This document shows positions 59,698-64,000 of a DNA stretch of 64,000 nt, piece by piece. The DNA is from Olsenella_L kribbiana (lineage in GTDB: Bacteria > Actinomycetota > Coriobacteriia > Coriobacteriales > Atopobiaceae). The position numbers and the translations under genes were made by a program. The stretch lies in contig NZ_JAZGJP010000010.1 of the NCBI RefSeq assembly GCF_036408795.1, forward strand, positions 20,233 to 84,232. The letters run 5' to 3'. The notes beneath the pieces were generated by a model, which was not told the origin of the DNA, ran no database searches, and saw only the letters and a program-made list of their open reading frames with translations. Within the stretch, counting starts at the first letter, position 1; each line of letters opens with the position of its first letter.

Positions 59698-60741
59698 ATG
59701 GGTCGCAGGCCAGTGAGGGTCGTCCAGTACGGTTGTGGAAAGATGGCAAAGTACACCATCCGCTATCTGCATGAGCATGGTGCACAGCTTGTCGGCGCCA
59801 TCGACACGAACCCCAAGGTCATCGGCATGGATGCCGGAGACTTCGCAGGGCTGCCGGTGAAGCTCGGCGTCAAGATCTCCGATGACGCAGACGCAGTGCT
59901 CGACACCTGCGCTCCGGATATCGCAATCCTCACGCTCTTCAGCCTTGTCGACGATATCGAGCCGATGGCAGAGAAGTGCCTGTCCCGCGGCATCTCCGTC
60001 GTCACGACCTGCGAGGAGGCAACCTTCCCCTGGACCACGTCCTCTGCCTCCACGAACCGCCTCGACTCCATCGCAAAGTCCACGGGCGCCACGATGGTCG
60101 GTGCCGGCATGGAGGATGTCTTCTGGGTACGCATCGTCGGCCTTCTCGCCGGTGCCGTGAACCGCATCGACAAGATCGAGGGTTCGGTCTCCTACAATGT
60201 CGATGAGTACGGCATGGCACTCGCAAAGGCGCACGGCGTAGGACTCACCCCTGAGGAGTTCGAGCAGACGCTCGCACATCCTGCAGAGATCGTCCCGTCC
60301 TATGTCTGGAACTCCAACGAGGCGCTCGCCCAGGAGCTTGGCCTTACGATTTCCGAGGTCATCCAGGAGAATGTCCCCTATATCGCAGAGAAGGACACCT
60401 ACTCGGACACGATGGGCGGCATCGTTCCCAAGGGCAAGGTCCTCGGCATGAACACGCGCGTCACGACCAAGACCTATCAGGGCATCGATATCGTGACGTC
60501 CCAGATCGGCAAGGTCTACGGTCCGGACGACGGCGACCTCTGCGACTGGAAGATCTCCGGCGAGCCTGACACCGTCTTCCATGTAGACAAGCCGGCTACC
60601 GTCGAGCACACCTGCGCCACGATTGTCCAGCGCATTCCAACCGTCCTTTCCGCTCCTTCCGGCTACCACACGGTCGACGAGCTCGAGCCGCTGCGCTACC
60701 AGACCGAGCCGATGATGATCGAAGAGGGACCGCTCTTCTAG
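59698..60741 (+). CDS. 2,4-diaminopentanoate-dehydrogenase-like / DapB-fold oxidoreductase
   Basis: The 347-residue protein has an N-terminal DapB-type Rossmann domain (VRVVQYGCGKMAKYTIRYLHEHG, then GAIDTNPKVIGMD) and a long C-terminal catalytic domain (VVTTCEEATFPW, then GAGMEDVFW). This resembles the ornithine-fermentation enzyme 2,4-diaminopentanoate dehydrogenase more than true dihydrodipicolinate reductase, which is about 250 residues. No other ornithine-fermentation gene is nearby, so the substrate is uncertain. CGAGGAGG precedes ATG 59698. Confidence 0.78.
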   Translation: MGRRPVRVVQYGCGKMAKYTIRYLHEHGAQLVGAIDTNPKVIGMDAGDFAGLPVKLGVKISDDADAVLDTCAPDIAILTLFSLVDDIEPMAEKCLSRGISVVTTCEEATFPWTTSSASTNRLDSIAKSTGATMVGAGMEDVFWVRIVGLLAGAVNRIDKIEGSVSYNVDEYGMALAKAHGVGLTPEEFEQTLAHPAEIVPSYVWNSNEALAQELGLTISEVIQENVPYIAEKDTYSDTMGGIVPKGKVLGMNTRVTTKTYQGIDIVTSQIGKVYGPDDGDLCDWKISGEPDTVFHVDKPATVEHTCATIVQRIPTVLSAPSGYHTVDELEPLRYQTEPMMIEEGPLF

Positions 60742-60767
60742 GCACCGCCCCATAGCGTTAAGGCAAG

Positions 60768-60803
60768 CCGGGCCGCCTCCGTTTCTGGAGACGGCCCGGT
60801 TCC
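60768..60803. terminator. bidirectional terminator
   Basis: CCGGGCCG and CGGCCCGG pair with an inner CTCC/GGAG stem around GTTTCT. It lies between convergent genes; tails are weakly T-rich. Confidence 0.72.
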
Positions 60804-60827
60804 TGTCCCTGCACGGCTTGAGATGCC

Positions 60828-62111
60828 CTACTTCCTCTCTGCCGTCAGGACCTCCGCGAAGGAGTCCTCGAGGCAGGCAGGAATCTCGATGCCCATGTAG
60901 GCAAGCATGCCAGCCACGGCCTTCTTCGTGCCAGCCACGGCGTGCACGACCGTCTTGGGGCCCGTCACGACATCTCCTGCAGCAAACACCCCTTCGACTG
61001 TTGTCATCCCCTGCTCGTCGGTCTTGAGCGTTCCTGCCTCCGTCGCCTCGAGACCCTGTGTCGTGAGCAGGAGCTTGTTCTTCGGCACCTGGGAGACGCA
61101 GAAGATCGTCGTGTCGGACTCAGCCTGGATGCGCTCATCGCCCACGCCCACGCACCTGCCCTCCTCATCGAGGATGGACTTCCTGAAGACCGGCCCCTTG
61201 TCGTTCACAAGCTCGACGGACATGCCGTACTCGATCTCTGCCCCATCGAGCTCTGCAAGCTCGACCTCGTCGGAGTTTGCCGACACGCCATTCCAGTTGG
61301 AATAGAGCGTGACCTGGCGGGCGCCACGGCGCAGTGCCGTACGCGCGACATCCATTGCGACATTGCCGACACCGATGACAGAGACACGCGGCCCCACTTC
61401 GCACGATGCCGGGTTCACGAGATAGTCGATACCGAAATAGACATTGCCACGCGCCTGGCCCTGGATGCCAAGCGTACGGGCCCTCCAGGCGCCGGTGCCG
61501 ACGAAGACGCTGTCATACCCATCACGCAGAAGATCGTCGATCTTGAGGGCGCCGCCAATCGTCGTGGCCGTGCGCATCTTCACGCCGAGCGAGAGGAGAA
61601 GCTCCCTCACGGCCTCGACATAGCGCTTCGGGAGGCGGAAGTCAGGGATGCCATACTCGAGAACGCCACCGATGGCAGGCTTCTGCTCGAACATCGTGAC
61701 ATCGCATCCTGCAAGAGAGAGCCAGACAGCAGCTGCCATGCCGGCAGGGCCGGAGCCGATGATTGCGCAGTGCTTTCCGGTATCCGGTGCCTTCATGTCA
61801 GCGATGAGGGACAGATCGCGCTCGAGGTAGGACTCAGAGACGTAGTTCTCGATCGAGGAGAAGTGGACCGGGATGTCCTTCCTTCCCCTGATGCAGTGCC
61901 CCTCGCACTGCGAGCTGTGATTGCAGACGATGGAGCAGACGACGCTCAGAGGATTGTTGAGGAAAAGCATCGTGCCTGCTTCCTCGAGCTTGCGGTCCTT
62001 GAAGAGCGCGATTGCCTGAGGGATGGCGGTATGTATAGGACAGCCTTCACGGCAGAGCGGACGCTTGCACTGCAGGCAGCGGTTTGCTTCATCGACGATA
62101 CGGAGTGCCAT
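60828..62111 (-). CDS. NfnB/GltD-like FAD iron-sulfur oxidoreductase (second paralogue)
   Basis: The 427-residue protein keeps the iron-sulfur cysteine clusters (NRCLQCKRPLCREGCPIHTAIP and VCSIVCNHSSQCEGHC), the FAD motif CAIIGSGPAGMAAAVWL and the NAD(P) motif VSVIGVGNVAMDVARTALRRGA. It is about 40 residues shorter than NfnB, starts directly at the cysteine region, and lacks an adjacent NfnA partner. It could act alone or with another flavoprotein. The start lies at a clear domain boundary, with AAAGAGATATCC upstream. Confidence 0.88.
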   Translation of the reverse strand: MALRIVDEANRCLQCKRPLCREGCPIHTAIPQAIALFKDRKLEEAGTMLFLNNPLSVVCSIVCNHSSQCEGHCIRGRKDIPVHFSSIENYVSESYLERDLSLIADMKAPDTGKHCAIIGSGPAGMAAAVWLSLAGCDVTMFEQKPAIGGVLEYGIPDFRLPKRYVEAVRELLLSLGVKMRTATTIGGALKIDDLLRDGYDSVFVGTGAWRARTLGIQGQARGNVYFGIDYLVNPASCEVGPRVSVIGVGNVAMDVARTALRRGARQVTLYSNWNGVSANSDEVELAELDGAEIEYGMSVELVNDKGPVFRKSILDEEGRCVGVGDERIQAESDTTIFCVSQVPKNKLLLTTQGLEATEAGTLKTDEQGMTTVEGVFAAGDVVTGPKTVVHAVAGTKKAVAGMLAYMGIEIPACLEDSFAEVLTAERK

Positions 62112-62375
62112 GGATATCTCTTTCCTCTCACTTCTAACATGCTAGTTTCAGCATAAACCAAACTCACAGGAAGAAATAGCCTGTTCCGCAAACGGTAGGC
62201 AGAGCATATCAATCAATGCTGCCACCCTCTGGCATGCTACCTATATTCCTGCATATACAAGGATTTTAAAGGCATGCCTTCCCTATCAGCGCCGCCATTG
62301 GCACCCATGCATCCCCTTTACATTGCTGCCTTCTTACTCTCATTTTTCTGGCATGCCAGTTATAGACACATAGAA
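62112..62375. other. 264-bp intergenic, no gene seen
   Basis: An AT-rich stretch holds the promoter of the oxidoreductase on the minus strand. No ORF with a credible start was seen. Confidence 0.4.
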
Positions 62376-62407
62376 GGAGGGCCACCTGGTCTCCCAGATG
62401 GCCCTCC
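62376..62407 (-). terminator. terminator of the surface-protein gene
   Basis: GGAGGGCCA pairs with TGGCCCTCC around a 14-base loop that itself contains CTGG/CCAG. On the minus strand it is followed by TTCTATGTG, 33 bases past the stop. Confidence 0.8.
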
Positions 62408-62439
62408 CAAAGCTCAGGTCTCAGAGAAGCGGATTGCGC

Positions 62440-63999
62440 TTACTCCTCGTCGTCCCTGCTCTTGCGGCGCAGGTGCACGCCCATTGCCATGAGCGCAGCG
62501 GACAGTGCAGCCATGAAGCCGACCGGAGCCTGTGCATTGGTGTCAGAGGTATCCGGCACCTTTGCGGTCTCCTGCTTGGCAGGCTCAGGCTCGGCCTTCG
62601 GCGTCTCGGGCTTCTGCGGCTCAGGCGTAGCCGGTGCCTCAGTCACCGTCAGCGTGCCCAGATGCTTCACAACCTTGTAGTTCTTCTCCTGGGCAGTACC
62701 GGTCCAAGCAAGGCTGAAGGTGTTGTCCGAGGAGCCAACTTCGGTCTGAGAGCCGGTTACCTGGAGGTCAACGGTCTCCCCATTCTGCAGGCCGTCCACA
62801 TGGGCGTCCTTGCTGTCAGTCAGAGGCGTGCCGTCGTAGGTCTTCGTCGCGCTGGGCGTGTAGACATCCAGCGTAGCCTGGTTGATCTTGTAGGTGCGGG
62901 TAACCGAGCCGGAAAGGTTGTTCTGGCCAGTAATGGTCACCGTGACCGTGCCCGCATCCGTAACATCCTCGGAGTAGGAGACGGTGTAGTCGGAAGGATC
63001 GACTGCATCTCCGCTCTTCGTGAAGGTGACCGTGACCGGCTGCTTCTGCTCGAGGCCATTGTAGGTTGTGTCCTCGGGCTGGCTCACCGTGAAGGTATCG
63101 GTATCAGCGATGTCGCCTGCCGTAACTTCAAGCTCGCCGACGCTCTTGGAGACAGTGTAGTTGCTCTCCTTTGCCGTCTGGTCGAAGGTGAGCGTGTAGG
63201 TGTTATCAGACTTGCCAACCTCGGTCTGGCTGCCAGTGGTCGTGAAGGTCGCGGTCTCGCCGTTCACGAAGCCGGTGATGGTGCCCTGAGCGGTCAGAGG
63301 CGTGCCGTCGTAGGACTTGGAAGCATCAGGCGTCGTGACCGTCAGCGTGGCAGGCGTGATCTTGTAGGTCTGCGCCACAGCGCCGGAGTAGTTGCCCTTG
63401 CCGGTGACGGTGACCGTGACACCTGCGTCAGTGACGTTGGTGGTGTCGCCGCTGTAGGAGAGCTCGTAGTCGGTGCCGAGCTCGAGGTCCTTGCCGGTGG
63501 CTGCATCGTGGACGGTGATCTCCTCTTCCTGGGAGAGGCCGTTGTACACGGTGTCAGCCGGCTTGCTGATGGTGAAGCGCTTGGCGTCAGGGTTGGTAGG
63601 ATCAGGCGTGTCGGGGTTGATCTCGGCGGCGTTGATCGTGAACGTGCCGTTCTCGTACGTCACGCTGTAGTTGCCCTGGCTCTCGGCGCCGGACGGGGTG
63701 ATGGCATAGGTGCCCTTGGCCTCGCCCTGCTCGCGGGTCAGCTCGTACTTGATGAGCGACTCAGACTCGCCGTTCACGAGACCCGTGACCGTGGTGGAGA
63801 AGGCAGGATCCTTCTCGCCGTAGTTCTTGGAGGCATCCGCTGCCTTCACGACGACCGGAGCCTGCGTGATCTTGTAGTCCTGCGCCACGGTGCCGGAGTA
63901 GTTGCCGGTGCCGTTGACGGTGACCGTGACGGTGCCGACGTTGGTGGTGTCGCCGCTGTAGGCCAGCGTGTAGTCGGTGCCGAGCTCGAGGTCCTTGCC
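62440..63999 (-). CDS. wall-anchored surface protein with MBG/YDG-type repeats, C-terminal part
   Basis: The open frame runs off the right edge, so at least 519 residues are the C-terminal part of a larger protein. Two motif types alternate: YNGL/YSGDTTNV...GNYSG...YKI units and YDGTPLT...GFVNGETATF...TEVGKSDNTY units. Both resemble MBG/YDG adhesin repeats, and one MBG_2-like unit is NYGEKDPAFSTTVTGLVNGE. After a Pro/Glu-rich wall spacer the end has VPDTSD, a hydrophobic helix (GFMAALSAALMAMGV) and a charged tail (HLRRKSRDDEE), a sortase signal with a variant LPxTG motif. Confidence 0.88.
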   Translation of the reverse strand, partial: GKDLELGTDYTLAYSGDTTNVGTVTVTVNGTGNYSGTVAQDYKITQAPVVVKAADASKNYGEKDPAFSTTVTGLVNGESESLIKYELTREQGEAKGTYAITPSGAESQGNYSVTYENGTFTINAAEINPDTPDPTNPDAKRFTISKPADTVYNGLSQEEEITVHDAATGKDLELGTDYELSYSGDTTNVTDAGVTVTVTGKGNYSGAVAQTYKITPATLTVTTPDASKSYDGTPLTAQGTITGFVNGETATFTTTGSQTEVGKSDNTYTLTFDQTAKESNYTVSKSVGELEVTAGDIADTDTFTVSQPEDTTYNGLEQKQPVTVTFTKSGDAVDPSDYTVSYSEDVTDAGTVTVTITGQNNLSGSVTRTYKINQATLDVYTPSATKTYDGTPLTDSKDAHVDGLQNGETVDLQVTGSQTEVGSSDNTFSLAWTGTAQEKNYKVVKHLGTLTVTEAPATPEPQKPETPKAEPEPAKQETAKVPDTSDTNAQAPVGFMAALSAALMAMGVHLRRKSRDDEE

Positions 64000-64000
64000 C
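63361..64000 (-). repeat. tandem DNA repeat inside the surface-protein gene, period 510 bp
   Basis: The ~130 bases from 63361 (CTTGTAGGTCTGCGCCAC onward) recur from 63871 to the window edge with few differences and a 9-base length change. This gives a unit of about 170 residues. The array continues beyond the window. Confidence 0.75.

Overview
The window looks like the chromosome of a high-GC, anaerobic, gut- or mouth-associated actinobacterium, most likely class Coriobacteriia (Olsenella/Atopobiaceae type). This is inferred from several things: reverse rubrerythrin beside a PerR-like Fur regulator, NADH oxidase, electron-bifurcating NfnAB, a bile-salt-hydrolase family enzyme, PTS-driven sugar uptake, a glmU-prs pair and a Gram-positive sorting signal. 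No rRNA, phage, transposase, integrase or CRISPR array was seen. There is one tRNA (Gln, UUG).

Layout. 1-7.9 kb: the start of a LicT/BglG-type antiterminator (cut by the window edge), peroxide defence (PerR-like regulator and reverse rubrerythrin), a NlpC/P60-like hydrolase with a HAD phosphatase, a CobW-type metal GTPase, an acetyltransferase, a SRAP/HMCES DNA-crosslink protein, a short-chain dehydrogenase, a histidine phosphatase and an ArsC/Spx-like protein. 7.9-11 kb: two small regulator/membrane modules, each behind an AT-rich palindrome; the ABC ATPase of the second carries two frameshifts. 11-17.2 kb: NADH oxidase, galE, a polyprenyl diphosphate synthase, a peptidoglycan-binding protein and tRNA-Gln. 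17.3-18.7 kb: an AAA ATPase/nuclease of the DUF234 type.

18.7-28.2 kb is an uncharacterised minus-strand catabolic island. It holds a ketopantoate-reductase-like gene, a LysR regulator, an amidohydrolase, two translationally coupled ceramidase-like proteins, a PTS IIBC, a Tat/lipoprotein esterase and, at the far end, a 5'-truncated copy of the ketopantoate-reductase gene. Two 56-bp elements with identical internal spacing lie upstream of the PTS gene and of the amidohydrolase gene and probably tie the island into one regulon.

28.7-36.7 kb: glmU-prs, glycogen phosphorylase behind two LacI-type operators, a choloylglycine hydrolase and an MFS exporter. The recurring palindrome TGTCGAG-N5-CTCGACA lies upstream of glmU and between glgP and the hydrolase. 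36.8-47 kb: an AlbA/Schlafen-type regulator behind duplicated palindromes, a MarR-controlled heterodimeric ABC exporter, a third ABC exporter, and an AbiE-like toxin/antitoxin pair enclosed by a 315-bp direct repeat of that exporter's 3' end.

47.2-51.9 kb is a complete N-acetylmuramic acid recycling operon (murR-murQ-murP-mupG). 52.2-62.1 kb: a nitroreductase-like protein, pth, nfnAB, an OGG1-type DNA glycosylase, two glycosyltransferases, a diaminopentanoate-dehydrogenase-like enzyme and a second NfnB/GltD-like oxidoreductase. 62.4 kb to the end: the C-terminal part of a large repetitive wall-anchored surface protein that runs off the window.
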